Source: Spirochaeta lutea
GTDB taxonomy: Bacteria; Spirochaetota; Spirochaetia; DSM-27196; Salinispiraceae
Direction of reading: 5' to 3'
Assembly: GCF_000758165.1 (NCBI RefSeq)
Contig: NZ_JNUP01000071.1
Coordinates: 10,604 to 74,603 of the forward strand
DNA: 64,000 bases
The notes under the pieces are model-generated. The model had not been told where the DNA came from. It saw nothing but the letters and a program-made list of their open reading frames with translations, and made no database searches. Below are positions 46,543 through 55,328 of this stretch, one piece after another. Every line of letters starts with the position of its first letter. Position 1 is the first letter of the stretch. A program made the translations under genes and the position numbers.

Positions 46543-46577
46543 CCGACCATCCTAGACCTGGGAACCGGCCAGGTCAA
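46543..46577 (-). promoter_or_regulatory. Promoter giving a leaderless LuxR-protein mRNA
   Basis: On the minus strand TTGACC (46572-46577), 17 bases, TAGGAT (46549-46554), six bases, then the GTG start. No Shine-Dalgarno sequence is present. Confidence 0.65.
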
Positions 46578-46598
46578 TAGATTTCCCACCTCCCGGTA

Positions 46599-47684
46599 TC
46601 AGAGGTGCTGCCCCACCCATTGCACCCGTTCTACAAGATCCCTGACGAACCGCTGGGGCTCCTGGTAACAGATGTTATGCCCTGCATCTTCATACCAGAT
46701 AAACTCCTTGTGTGGGGCCTCTAACCCCTCAAAATACCGGTAGGCAATATCCTGTACGCAGGTCATATCCAGACCGCCGTGAAAAAAGAACACCGGAATC
46801 TCAAGCTCCGGAACCATCTCCTCCATATCGTAGGGCACCAGCCGGGGATACACCTGGGGGACCGCCTTCAACAGGCCCCGAATCAAATTAATCGAATCCA
46901 CGAGGTTGTACTCGTCGGGGAACACCATGGACCAGAAGTCCGGCTCTCCGCCGGTGTCGGCGTTCCGGGGACTGTAGACATGGAGTTTCTGAAACAGGTA
47001 AATGTAGTTGTCCCCGTTTTGCTCGGAGTAAGGCGGCGGACCTTGGTCCTCCAGGCGTTTGACGATTTCCGTTTTCCCCAGGCTTTGGGCCCGTCCCATA
47101 AGGTACTGGTACCCGATCAAATCGTTTTCCAGGGAATTCACATGCTGGGCGACAGCAAAATACGCAGCAAATAGATCCGGCCGTTGACTGCTGGCCAAGA
47201 GCCCCAGAACGGATCCGTAGGAATGACCGGCCACATACACCTTCCTGCCGAAGCGCTGCTTCAATTGGGCGGAAAGATCAATTAGATCATCCACATAATC
47301 CTGTACGCTGATTTCTACATAATCCGCAGCCCCGTAGGACATTCCCACCCCGGGCTGGTCCCAGTGAACCACCACGAAGTGTTCCTCAAGCTCTCCAAGG
47401 TAGGTACGCACCCATCCGATCTCCGAACCGCCTGGCCCCCCGGCCAACCAGAGCAGCACCGGAGCCTGGGCATCCCGCCCCCGAATGACCACACCCTGAT
47501 CCCTGCCCCTAATCTGCAGGCGCTCCAGGGATGCAATACTTCCCTCAACGACATCTCCTTGCTCATCCCTAAACTCCGGAGTTCCTGCGCACCCCGCCAA
47601 AACGAGCAAACCGACAACACCTAAGGCACGAACAAAATCCCGTTTTGCACCGCCTTGAACCCTTTTTTCTTTTAAACTCTTCAT
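46599..47684 (-). CDS. Lipoprotein alpha/beta hydrolase (prolyl aminopeptidase-like)
   Basis: The 361-residue product from the ATG at 47684 has a signal peptide with lipobox LAGC. It then shows an alpha/beta-hydrolase of peptidase family S33: oxyanion loop WLAGGPGGSE, VVHWDQPGVGMS and the nucleophile elbow GHSYGS, with a late Asp (HGGLDMTC) and His (DAGHNICY). S33 enzymes release N-terminal proline or hydrolyse esters; the substrate is unknown. A 12-residue longer start at 47720 has no signal logic. A G-rich ribosome-binding site precedes the ATG. It is probably envelope-facing. Confidence 0.85.
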   Translation of the reverse strand: MKSLKEKRVQGGAKRDFVRALGVVGLLVLAGCAGTPEFRDEQGDVVEGSIASLERLQIRGRDQGVVIRGRDAQAPVLLWLAGGPGGSEIGWVRTYLGELEEHFVVVHWDQPGVGMSYGAADYVEISVQDYVDDLIDLSAQLKQRFGRKVYVAGHSYGSVLGLLASSQRPDLFAAYFAVAQHVNSLENDLIGYQYLMGRAQSLGKTEIVKRLEDQGPPPYSEQNGDNYIYLFQKLHVYSPRNADTGGEPDFWSMVFPDEYNLVDSINLIRGLLKAVPQVYPRLVPYDMEEMVPELEIPVFFFHGGLDMTCVQDIAYRYFEGLEAPHKEFIWYEDAGHNICYQEPQRFVRDLVERVQWVGQHL

Positions 47685-47740
47685 GCCCCCAGGAATACCA
47701 CCTCGGGCCGGGGCACACAATTCGACCTTTGTATGAACAA

Positions 47741-47770
47741 GAGCCCCTAGGACGGATGTCCTAGGGGCTC
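47741..47770. terminator. Strong hairpin between the hydrolase and the 47815 lipoprotein
   Basis: GAGCCCCTAGGAC, a GGAT loop and GTCCTAGGGGCTC form a perfect 13-bp stem. It follows the minus-strand gene ending at 47815 by about 45 bases. No T-run of note follows on either strand, so it may act as a terminator or an mRNA-end stabiliser. Confidence 0.6.
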
Positions 47771-47814
47771 TGTACTTTCGCTTCTATGGTAATTCCTCGA
47801 AACTACCCTGGCGG

Positions 47815-49350
47815 TTACTGGAAGGAGACCCGGCGTACGCCCTTCGCTCCCAGAATGGCCAGTACCTCACCATCCCAAAACACTCCGGCGGCAACATCGG
47901 GAAGCCCGGCGTAGAAGGGAACCTGGGTTTTCAGTCCCGTTCCATCCAGCTGGATTACCGAGCGTAACAAATCCCCCTCGGCATTCCGGGCAACAACCCT
48001 TCCCTGGGGTGATTTGGTAAACCGAACCCGGCGAAGGCCCTCTGTCCCGCTCACCAGGGTCCAGTCCGAGGCCGAAACCAATCTGGTATAGATTCCGGAC
48101 TTTGCCGTATTCGATGCAGGAACGAAAACATATAACCGTTCGCTGCTGCCAGTTCCGGTTTGAATCATGTCTCCAACCTGACGGCCGGCTAGGGCCGTTC
48201 CGTTGAAGAATCCGTACCCGCTGAAGTTAGCCAGAATCGACCCTACATCAAAGGATTCCCCCTCCCCTCCGAGACTCTCAAAGGTATCCAGGTTTTCTGC
48301 AATATCCTCGTAGGTAAAGAAGAAATCGTTCAGGGGCGTGGAGACCGCCACGTAGCTTTCGCTGATGATTCCGCTCTTAATAAGGTTGGTTGATCCGAGG
48401 ATGTCTTCCAGACCTTCGGTAGCACCCAAAATCTCCCCGAAGCCGATCCATGAACCGGGGGTTGCCTCCCCCTCCATGAGATAGGTTATGGCAAGGGTCT
48501 TAGAACCCTGGAGCACGGCAACTACCATGGTGTCCTCAAAGGGCTCCCGGTCCTCGGATAGTCCAGCATCGTTCAGATTCCGGGTATCAAAGAGTACCAC
48601 CTCGGCCGATTCTATGCTTTGGACATCATCGGTAGACTCCAGGTTCTCCGAGAAGGAGTACAGGTATTCCCCGTTTCGAAGGGGTACGATACCCAGGTTA
48701 TCTACTAATAACCATGCCTCGGGCACCCATTCTCCACTCTCCCAGGTATAGCCTCGAACAATCCCGGAAAGGGTTGCATCGCTGTTCGCGAAACTGGGTT
48801 GGGCTGAGGCTGGAGCTCCGTCCACCCAGAGGACCCCGTCCTCGCTCACCCAGTATTCCGTACCCTGTATTTCCACGCCGGAGACGAAGGCAGTATTCTT
48901 ACCTGCAGCTACAATCTGAACCTTCTGCCGGTATAAGGCGGCGGTCGCCGTAGTAACCTCTCCGGCCCGGATGGTGAAGCTCACCCGGTCATACCCCACC
49001 GTAGCGCCCTCGGCATTCACCAGGCTAACAATGAGTCCGTAGGTTCCCACCGGCAGACCCTTCAGGGCAACTTCGGCCCCCTTGGCATACTCTTTTCTGG
49101 CTGCAGTTCGGGTTGTATTCTGATACCGGGTGGATTCGTTGAGGCTTAGGTAACTGCTGCCCCGTACCAAGAGCACGACCGCCTTGGTATAATCCGGTTC
49201 GGTGGCCCGGGATACAGCCCCGGCAGGGCTATCGGGAAGGGATAGCACCAGATCTCCAGAACCCCCGGGGGACTCAACCAGGGAACAACCGGTTACCACC
49301 AGCATTAGTCCCAAACCTAGTAGTGCTGATATTCGTATAATTTTTTTCAT
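47815..49350 (-). CDS. Large lipoprotein of unknown function (envelope cluster)
   Basis: A 511-residue protein with a signal peptide and lipobox VVTGC (Cys about 22). An early domain (about 30-140) looks like an immunoglobulin-like or carboxypeptidase-regulatory-like sandwich (GAEVALKGLPVGTYGLIVSLVNAEG, then SFTIRAGEVTTATAAL). The rest consists of strand-rich segments that could form a propeller. No catalytic motif is recognised. It follows the FecR-domain gene by one base and is the last of a four-gene minus-strand set, so it is likely an external part of the same system. Confidence 0.65.
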   Translation of the reverse strand: MKKIIRISALLGLGLMLVVTGCSLVESPGGSGDLVLSLPDSPAGAVSRATEPDYTKAVVLLVRGSSYLSLNESTRYQNTTRTAARKEYAKGAEVALKGLPVGTYGLIVSLVNAEGATVGYDRVSFTIRAGEVTTATAALYRQKVQIVAAGKNTAFVSGVEIQGTEYWVSEDGVLWVDGAPASAQPSFANSDATLSGIVRGYTWESGEWVPEAWLLVDNLGIVPLRNGEYLYSFSENLESTDDVQSIESAEVVLFDTRNLNDAGLSEDREPFEDTMVVAVLQGSKTLAITYLMEGEATPGSWIGFGEILGATEGLEDILGSTNLIKSGIISESYVAVSTPLNDFFFTYEDIAENLDTFESLGGEGESFDVGSILANFSGYGFFNGTALAGRQVGDMIQTGTGSSERLYVFVPASNTAKSGIYTRLVSASDWTLVSGTEGLRRVRFTKSPQGRVVARNAEGDLLRSVIQLDGTGLKTQVPFYAGLPDVAAGVFWDGEVLAILGAKGVRRVSFQ

Positions 49351-49351
49351 A

Positions 49352-50278
49352 CTATTCCTCCCTCCAGGTCCACTCTACCCGGACCGTTCCGGTGGTCGGC
49401 CGGGGACTTTGGGGCCGCTGGGGTTGATCATCACCGCCCCCGGTGGTTCCGCCCCTCCCTACACTGGATGTGTCGGTGGATACATTTGAATTATCATTGA
49501 GAATCTGATCCCCCGTCCGAATGTCAGGCCTTCCGCCCCGGCGGGGCCCCGGGTTGTTTATTACAACCTGCCCTCCGGCACCAACAATGATGGTCGGGCC
49601 ATCATCCTGGCCGGGTTGCTGTGGGGTTCCTGAGTCACCGGAATCACTGGGCTGTTGTTCACCCGCGCCTTCGCCCTCGCCGGGCTCACCAGAACCATCA
49701 CCCTGGCCGCCGCCCTCGCCGGTACCGGAATCGCCGGAATCTCCATCATCACCCGCTCCCGGTTCCTGGGGCAGTGGAGTACCGGGTCCCGGAGCCCCTT
49801 GGGGCCGTCGGGGTGGCCCCAGACGCAGGGCCACAATCCCGGCCAGCACCTGGAGGTTAAGGCCGTTGAAATCAAACTCAGTTCCCCGGACAGAGGCGGT
49901 AGAATAGGGACTGGTTACCTCAAATTTCTGATCTATATTCCTGGAGCTGTCCACCGAAGCCCGTACAGAACCGACCCGGAGGTGTAGACTCGTGGAAACT
50001 GCTCCTTCCCGTTCAACGTATTCATCCAGAACCATTCTGGTGAGGGGTTTGATAAGAACATTGTTCGAACCCAGTTTGAGGGTGGCAGAGGAATTGAATC
50101 CCGTAGAGATGGTATCCGACAGGGCAACCACCGTACCGTTGCTCACCGGGCGCCAGGCACCATCCTGCCCACGAACCTCCACCTTGCCGGTGACATCCGT
50201 CAGCTGTCCCTCTTGGGCAAACAGCGGGGCCCCGGCAAGGAGTCCCGCAAGCATTACTAATAACACAAGTTTTTTCAT
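49352..50278 (-). CDS. Exported FecR-domain protein with Gly/Asp/Glu-rich linker
   Basis: The 308-residue product has a signal peptide (LVLLVMLAGLLAGAPLFAQ) followed by a FecR-type domain (about 25-145): VTGKVEVRGQDGAWRPVSNGTVVALSDTISTGFNSSATLKLG, and the family hallmark SPYSTASVRGTEFDF. FecR-domain proteins sense periplasmic states; no sigma factor is beside this one, but a CHASE2 cyclase is. After residue about 160 there is a long Gly/Asp/Ser/Pro/Gln-rich stretch, ending in RVEWTWREE. A G-rich ribosome-binding site precedes the ATG. Confidence 0.82.
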   Translation of the reverse strand: MKKLVLLVMLAGLLAGAPLFAQEGQLTDVTGKVEVRGQDGAWRPVSNGTVVALSDTISTGFNSSATLKLGSNNVLIKPLTRMVLDEYVEREGAVSTSLHLRVGSVRASVDSSRNIDQKFEVTSPYSTASVRGTEFDFNGLNLQVLAGIVALRLGPPRRPQGAPGPGTPLPQEPGAGDDGDSGDSGTGEGGGQGDGSGEPGEGEGAGEQQPSDSGDSGTPQQPGQDDGPTIIVGAGGQVVINNPGPRRGGRPDIRTGDQILNDNSNVSTDTSSVGRGGTTGGGDDQPQRPQSPRPTTGTVRVEWTWREE

Positions 50279-50293
50279 ACTAATCCCCCTTAC

Positions 50294-51688
50294 TTACATG
50301 GTAAAAGAAACATCGAGGCGAAGGGCCGCTCGGACAGCCGAGACTACTGCGCCCTCCCCATCCACTACAAACGATTCTGTGTTTCCGAAAAACAAGCCTG
50401 TACCCAGGGAGATTCCAAGATCGGAAAACGGTCGGTAATTAATCATAAGATCGGCCTCAGTCCCGAGATAGTTGTGACCGTCGCCCACAACGATGTCGGT
50501 TTCAGAAACCGCCCCGAGGGTCGGCCGGATAAACCCGAAGAGCTTCAATTGCATCTGCAGCTTATCAGAGCCCAGGAACCTCAGGTTTTGGAAGGGTTTA
50601 ATTCCTCCGTCCAGTTGGATAACCAGAAGGTTTGAAAAGGCCGGCGAGAAGACCATACCGAAACTCGGACCTGCTACGGGGGTAAACTGGCTTGCTGACC
50701 CCGTGCCGTTTACTCCCCAGACCGATTCGGTATCTGCATCACCGCTGGCATAACTAACCACAAGATTGTACGCCCCGCTCAGAAACTGGGGAGTAAAGAA
50801 ACTCAAGCGTCCGTATAGTCCAAGGCTATGCAGGGCCGCATTTTTATAGACATCCTGGCCGTTATTGGAGAGCACCGAACCGCCCCCGTAGACCATCCCG
50901 GCATTGTAGTACAGGGTGGGAAGAATCGGCCCCCTGACTCCCAGGCCGGCGTAGAAGGTGTTAAGAGAACCGCCCTTGAATGATTGCACCGGATCGCCCT
51001 CGGTTATAAGGCTGCCGTCTTCATTTCGAATGGCGCTCTCGGGAGCCTGACCGTCCGTCAAGGCCGTCAAATCCTCCTGGATTAAGGCATGAAGGGTAAT
51101 ACTCTGATTTGCCAGGGGTGGGAGCGCCATCCGGACCGCCCCGATAACCCGGGGTGACCCTAAAATCTTGGTGCTGTCTCCGGCCCGGAGCAGATCAGCA
51201 TAGCTCATCATGATGCCGGAAGCATTCTTGAAGACAAGCCCCGTGTATCCCAGGGTTATCCCCGTGGTCACTGCCCCGGTTTCAAACCCCAGGGAGAACC
51301 CGTCCAGTGTTCCGGAGAAAACCCGGCCCGAGGGTTCGCTATGGGCGAACCGCCCGACACGGTAGGAAAAACCATCCCCGGATTCTGAGGAATAGGTTTG
51401 CCCCGAAAGGGCCAGAGAATCGATGCTCAGGTATAGGAGGGGGTGGATCGGATCCGCTTCAGGGACATCCAGCCCGGCCGTCCAGGCACCGTTGAACCCC
51501 AGACGCAGGTCAAAGTTCAGTGCCTCGCTGGCGGATTCGTTCAGGAAAAAGGTCGCCTTGGTTGAAGGGGTAAACTCAGATTTATCGAAACGCATCCCCG
51601 TTCCGAGATCCAGGGAAAGACCGATCTCCGAGAAGGCCGGAACCCCAAGTACTAAAAGGCAGATCACTGAAAAAAGTATCCGTTTCAT
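50294..51688 (-). CDS. Outer-membrane beta-barrel protein of the envelope cluster
   Basis: The 464-residue protein has a signal peptide (LFSVICLLVLGVPAFS) and a body of alternating amphipathic strands (LSLDLGTGMRFD, TTGITLGYTGLVF, FYAGLGVRGPI, YLGTEADLMINYRPF), closing with LRLDVSFTM. That pattern is a barrel of perhaps 16-20 strands. No porin family is recognised. Its start overlaps the upstream gene stop by four bases, so it is co-translated. It is probably the outer-membrane part of the cluster with FecR and the two other exported proteins. Confidence 0.75.
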   Translation of the reverse strand: MKRILFSVICLLVLGVPAFSEIGLSLDLGTGMRFDKSEFTPSTKATFFLNESASEALNFDLRLGFNGAWTAGLDVPEADPIHPLLYLSIDSLALSGQTYSSESGDGFSYRVGRFAHSEPSGRVFSGTLDGFSLGFETGAVTTGITLGYTGLVFKNASGIMMSYADLLRAGDSTKILGSPRVIGAVRMALPPLANQSITLHALIQEDLTALTDGQAPESAIRNEDGSLITEGDPVQSFKGGSLNTFYAGLGVRGPILPTLYYNAGMVYGGGSVLSNNGQDVYKNAALHSLGLYGRLSFFTPQFLSGAYNLVVSYASGDADTESVWGVNGTGSASQFTPVAGPSFGMVFSPAFSNLLVIQLDGGIKPFQNLRFLGSDKLQMQLKLFGFIRPTLGAVSETDIVVGDGHNYLGTEADLMINYRPFSDLGISLGTGLFFGNTESFVVDGEGAVVSAVRAALRLDVSFTM

Positions 51689-52137
51689 GATTGCCCCCCT
51701 TGGTTCTCCATGGCTGTTGCCAGGTACCGAAGCACCTGATCGCCCGACAGGGAATCCTTCCGGCCGACACTTGAATCAAGAATGGATTGGAAGACCATCT
51801 CACGGTAGGCGTAGCGGGGTCCGGGAAAGAGGGAATACATAATCCCTCCCCGTATATTGAGGGTACGCATTAATAAATAGGAGAACAACTCGGCGGTTAC
51901 CATATCCTGGGGGTTGGCACCCCGGTCTACCCATCCCGCATCCTGCATATACGACAGGGCATCCTGGGGCTGAGCGGAATCTTCCAGGAGATCTCCGGCG
52001 GTGGCTAACAGGTAGGCCGCATGGGAAAGATGAACCTCATCCTGATCCAAAATCTCATCAATGACCGCATTTGACTGGGCTCCCAGGAACCCCCCAGCCA
52101 AGGCCGTGAGAAGAATTACGAGGAAATACTTTTTCAT
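51685..52137 (-). CDS. Small exported protein of unknown function
   Basis: From ATG 52137 (14 residues inside the longest frame) the protein has 150 residues, with a signal peptide (YFLVILLTALAGGFLGAQ) and a helical body (VHLSHAAYLLATAGDLLED, AELFSYLLMRTLN, SILDSSVGRKDSLSGDQVLRYLATAMEN). It resembles short periplasmic helical proteins that occur next to barrel genes in spirochaetes, but I recognise no family. AAGGAG lies before the chosen start. It is the first gene of the four-gene set and divergent from the cyclase gene. Confidence 0.65.
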   Translation of the reverse strand: MKKYFLVILLTALAGGFLGAQSNAVIDEILDQDEVHLSHAAYLLATAGDLLEDSAQPQDALSYMQDAGWVDRGANPQDMVTAELFSYLLMRTLNIRGGIMYSLFPGPRYAYREMVFQSILDSSVGRKDSLSGDQVLRYLATAMENQGGQS

Positions 52138-52157
52138 TATCTCTCCTTCGAGTATCA

Positions 52158-52175
52158 CTATAGTATAAACTATAG
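52158..52175. promoter_or_regulatory. Perfect palindrome in the cyclase/envelope divergent promoter
   Basis: CTATAGT-ATAA-ACTATAG, an 18-base perfect inverted repeat, lies about 20 bases before the small exported gene and about 85 before the cyclase start. It overlaps a plausible -10 box (TATAGT, minus strand). Two direct copies of CCTATAATA-like DNA at 52205-52222 also lie in the gap. It is a candidate operator. Confidence 0.5.
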
Positions 52176-52260
52176 CCACTTGGTACCATTTTCAATCGTC
52201 AACTCCTATAATACCCTATAATATGTGATTATAACCCTCAGAAATAAAAAGGTGGTAGGT

Positions 52261-54969
52261 ATGAAGCTTCGAATCAAGGCCGAGTTGATCATCCCGTTCA
52301 TTATTATAGGTATTGTCGCCCTCTTTGGATTTACCCGGTTTTTCTCCATGTTTGACGGCCTTACCTACAACGCCTTTCTCGGGAGCAAGGAACAGATTGC
52401 AGAGAGACCGGAGCTTATTCTGGTGGATGTTGACGACCGGGCTGTAGAGATGGCCGGCTCCTGGCCCATGCGGCGTTCTATCTTCGGCAGGGCCCTGCTG
52501 GTCATGCGGGAACTCGGGGCCAGAACCGCGGTTTTTGATATTGAGTACGTTGACGCCAGTCAGCGGGGAATCAACGCAGACTACCTGGACACCGAGCTGC
52601 CGCGGATCTTCAACCATGAGTTTGAAAGCCTGCAGTCCAATACCCGGGCGCTCATCGAGGCCTTGAGCCAGGGGTATATTCCCCCGGAAGATGCCCAGGA
52701 GTACCTGCCCGATCTGCGGGCGGATGCCCAGAACCGTAAAGAAACTCTCTTAAAGAGCATCGAAGGGGTGGTGATTGATAATGACGAGTATCTTGGTAGG
52801 GCGGCAGCCTTCTTCCAGGATTCATTCTTCACGATTAATATGTTCAACATACCCACGCCGGTCCTTCCCGAGGACGAAGAACTGGCATTCCTTATCGAAA
52901 CATCCATTCCCCTGGAGGGAATTACAGTGGTGGATGATTCCCGGATTCCCCGGCGGAACAGCATGAATCCCACCATCTATCCGGTTCTGAGCCGGGCCGC
53001 GGGAGCTGGATTTCCTAACGTTATCATCGATTCCGACGGCATCCGCCGGCGGATTAATCTCATCTACAAATTCCAGGACCGCTACTACGGACAGCTGGCC
53101 TTCCGCCCCCTCCTGGACTACCTGGGAAACCCGGAAATCACCATCTATAAGGATAAAATCGTCCTCTCGGCTGTGAAGGATCCCCGGGGCAGCCTGGGGG
53201 AAACCGTTACCATTCCCCTGGCCCCCGACGGCACCATGCTCATAAACTGGCTTCACACCCCCTACGTGGAAAGCTTTACCCACCTTCCCTTCGGAGAGTT
53301 GATGCTGCACGATCAGCTCTTTACCCTGCTCATCAGGAACCTTGACGCCCGCAGGGATTGGGGCTATCTCCAGGCTCATCAGGGGCAGACCCCCCTGGGG
53401 GATTTCCTGAATTATTGGCACAGCCTCATTCTGGAGATGGAATCCGCCCCGGACCAGCTGGACGCCCAGGGCGTGTATGAGATTCGGGAACAGTTCCTCG
53501 CCGAGGTAGCCAGCCTGCTCCAGCCCGAAACGCGCCGGGCTCTGGAGTCCAGCATCGAGGAGGTTTACGCAGCGGGGAATCTACCAGAAGAGGATTATCA
53601 GGTTCTCCGCCAGGATATTCCCCAGTGGTTTGAGGCTACCGCTGAGGTTCTAAGGGATTTAAATGCCTCCCGCCAGCGCTTAACCGAATACCTGGACGGT
53701 GCATTCGCCATCATCGGTCACACCGCCACGGCGACCACCGATATCGGGGTGAACCCCTTCCACGGCGAATACATGAACGTCGGTACCCACGCGTCCATAG
53801 CCAATACTATTTTGAACAACCGCTTCTTAGACCAGACACCGGATTGGGTCGGACTACTTATTGCCGCCCTGATCTGTATTCCCTACGGGATCGTTGCATC
53901 GAATCTGGATTCCAAAAAAATCCTGATCCTGGGAATCATCCTTCTGACCATCCTGGTGGTGGCCCTGCTGGTATTCTTTATCCTGACGGGCATCTACCCC
54001 GATAGCGCCCGGGTGATTCTGGCCTTCTTCCTGACCTTCATTACCACCAGCATCGTGAAGTTTTTCTCCACAGAGCGCGAGAAGAGCTTCCTGCGGAAGG
54101 CCTTTTCCCACTACCTGTCAACGGATGTTATTAAGGAGATTGTATCAAATCCCGAACGCCTGAAGCTCGGGGGAGATAAAAAGGTGCTCACGGCCATATT
54201 CACCGATGTACGGGGGTTCTCCACTATCTCCGAGAAACTTGACCCCGTGGATCTGGTTAAGCTCCTGAACCGCTACCTGGGTGCCATGAGCGATATCATC
54301 CTGGATATGAACGGAACCATCGATAAATACGAGGGAGACGCCATTATCTCCTTCTTCGGCGCCCCCATTGATATTCCCGATCATGCGGACCGGGCCTGCC
54401 TCTCCGCAGTACGGATGAAACGCCTGGAGCAACAACTAAACCAGGAATTTCAAGCCCAGGGTATGAGCCCGGACCATCTCCTGACCCGGATCGGTATAAA
54501 CACCGGTGAAATGGTAGTGGGTAACATGGGAACCGAAAAGAAGATGGACTACACCATCATGGGGAACCACGTGAACCTGGCCGCCCGGTTAGAGGGGGTA
54601 AATAAGCTTTACGGCACCTGGATCCTTACCAGCGAAGCCACCAAGACTGCATGCACTTCCGACCTAGTGTTCCGAAAACTGGACCGAGTCCGGGTAGTGG
54701 GCATTAAGGAACCCGTCCGCCTCTACGAGGTAGTGGAGGAACGGGACCACCTCGACGGCCAGCTGTCCGAGATTCTCCCGGCATACCATAGGGCCTTCGA
54801 CCTCTTTGAAGCCAAGGACTGGGAGGCCGCCCGGAAGGGGTTCGCCCAGATCCTATCCAAGGCCCCGGAAGACGGCCCGAGCAAGCTGTACCTGGAACGC
54901 TGTGAAAAATTCATCTCCTCCCCACCGAAGGCTGACTGGGACGGGGTTTTCAACATGACAACCAAGTAG
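52261..54969 (+). CDS. CHASE2-type adenylate/guanylate cyclase
   Basis: A 902-residue protein: N-terminal membrane helix (about 8-28), a large extracytoplasmic CHASE2 domain (about 35-510), three close membrane helices (about 520-600) and a class III cyclase domain (about 635-830). The metal-binding Asp residues are in FTDVRGFSTI (about 648) and KYEGDAIISFFG (about 694). The substrate loop reads GTEKKMDYTIMGNHVNLAARLE, with Lys and Asp fitting adenylate. A short C-terminal helical tail follows. The start at ATG 52261 uses AAGGTGG; the longer GTG frame is unlikely. It should turn an external signal into cAMP. Confidence 0.88.
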   Translation: MKLRIKAELIIPFIIIGIVALFGFTRFFSMFDGLTYNAFLGSKEQIAERPELILVDVDDRAVEMAGSWPMRRSIFGRALLVMRELGARTAVFDIEYVDASQRGINADYLDTELPRIFNHEFESLQSNTRALIEALSQGYIPPEDAQEYLPDLRADAQNRKETLLKSIEGVVIDNDEYLGRAAAFFQDSFFTINMFNIPTPVLPEDEELAFLIETSIPLEGITVVDDSRIPRRNSMNPTIYPVLSRAAGAGFPNVIIDSDGIRRRINLIYKFQDRYYGQLAFRPLLDYLGNPEITIYKDKIVLSAVKDPRGSLGETVTIPLAPDGTMLINWLHTPYVESFTHLPFGELMLHDQLFTLLIRNLDARRDWGYLQAHQGQTPLGDFLNYWHSLILEMESAPDQLDAQGVYEIREQFLAEVASLLQPETRRALESSIEEVYAAGNLPEEDYQVLRQDIPQWFEATAEVLRDLNASRQRLTEYLDGAFAIIGHTATATTDIGVNPFHGEYMNVGTHASIANTILNNRFLDQTPDWVGLLIAALICIPYGIVASNLDSKKILILGIILLTILVVALLVFFILTGIYPDSARVILAFFLTFITTSIVKFFSTEREKSFLRKAFSHYLSTDVIKEIVSNPERLKLGGDKKVLTAIFTDVRGFSTISEKLDPVDLVKLLNRYLGAMSDIILDMNGTIDKYEGDAIISFFGAPIDIPDHADRACLSAVRMKRLEQQLNQEFQAQGMSPDHLLTRIGINTGEMVVGNMGTEKKMDYTIMGNHVNLAARLEGVNKLYGTWILTSEATKTACTSDLVFRKLDRVRVVGIKEPVRLYEVVEERDHLDGQLSEILPAYHRAFDLFEAKDWEAARKGFAQILSKAPEDGPSKLYLERCEKFISSPPKADWDGVFNMTTK

Positions 54970-55047
54970 GCGTTCAAAAAGGCCGGTTGCAAAAGGGTGC
55001 ACCATTTCATCACAGTTACACTACCCTAGGTAGAATCGTGGGTAGCG

Positions 55048-55086
55048 GCGCTGTACCTGGTGTGGTTTACAACCTTGTGCGCACTA
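55048..55086 (+). repeat. Diverged copy of the dispersed repeat
   Basis: GGCGCTGTACCTGGTGTGG continues into TTTACAACCTTGTGCGCACTA. It aligns with the copies at 26774-26810 and 40396-40436 over 37-39 bases with about five changes. Confidence 0.7.
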
Positions 55087-55160
55087 GGATCCTGTTTCGA
55101 ACTACCTACCGGAGAAACCAGATCCGGATGCCCCGAAGGTAGGAGGATCCTGGTATCCGG

Positions 55161-55209
55161 GCTCAGGGCTCAGGGCTCAGGGCTCAGGGCTCAGGGCTCA
55201 GGGCTCAGG
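55161..55209 (+). repeat. 7-bp tandem repeat, seven copies
   Basis: GCTCAGG is repeated seven times without a gap or change, directly before the terminator hairpin. It lies in non-coding DNA. Slippage could change copy number. Confidence 0.97.
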
Positions 55210-55215
55210 GCACAT

Positions 55216-55252
55216 AAAAACCGGGTTCACCCAAGGGTGGCACCCGGTTTTT
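55216..55252. terminator. Bidirectional terminator
   Basis: A run of A, the stem CCGGGTTCACCC, an AA loop, GGGTGGCACCCGG and a run of T form a hairpin that can end transcription on both strands. It serves the cyclase and the barrel gene that converge here. Confidence 0.9.
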
Positions 55253-55328
55253 GTACCCGCACATGGGAGGAAGAGAGACCCCCGGACAACCGATGGCCCG
55301 GCGGCGGTCTCTACAGACCCGCTGAGGA

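Larger units (their letters stand above)
54970..55328. other. Gene-free gap with repeats and a bidirectional terminator
   Basis: The 359-base gap between the cyclase and the next barrel gene holds, in order, a stretch like TTGCAAAAGGGTGCACC, a diverged copy of the dispersed repeat, seven 7-bp repeats and a strong terminator hairpin. No gene is seen. Each element is listed separately. Confidence 0.8.

Noticed and set aside
49352-50278. FecR-type anti-sigma system with a hidden sigma factor
   Set aside because: No sigma-factor gene is present in the neighbourhood and the protein is exported with no inner-membrane helix after the signal peptide.
54985-55005. Second arm of the dispersed repeat at the 55048 copy
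   Set aside because: TTGCAAAAGGGTGCACC looks similar, but the order and orientation do not match the arm of the complete element, so I do not count it as an inverted partner.
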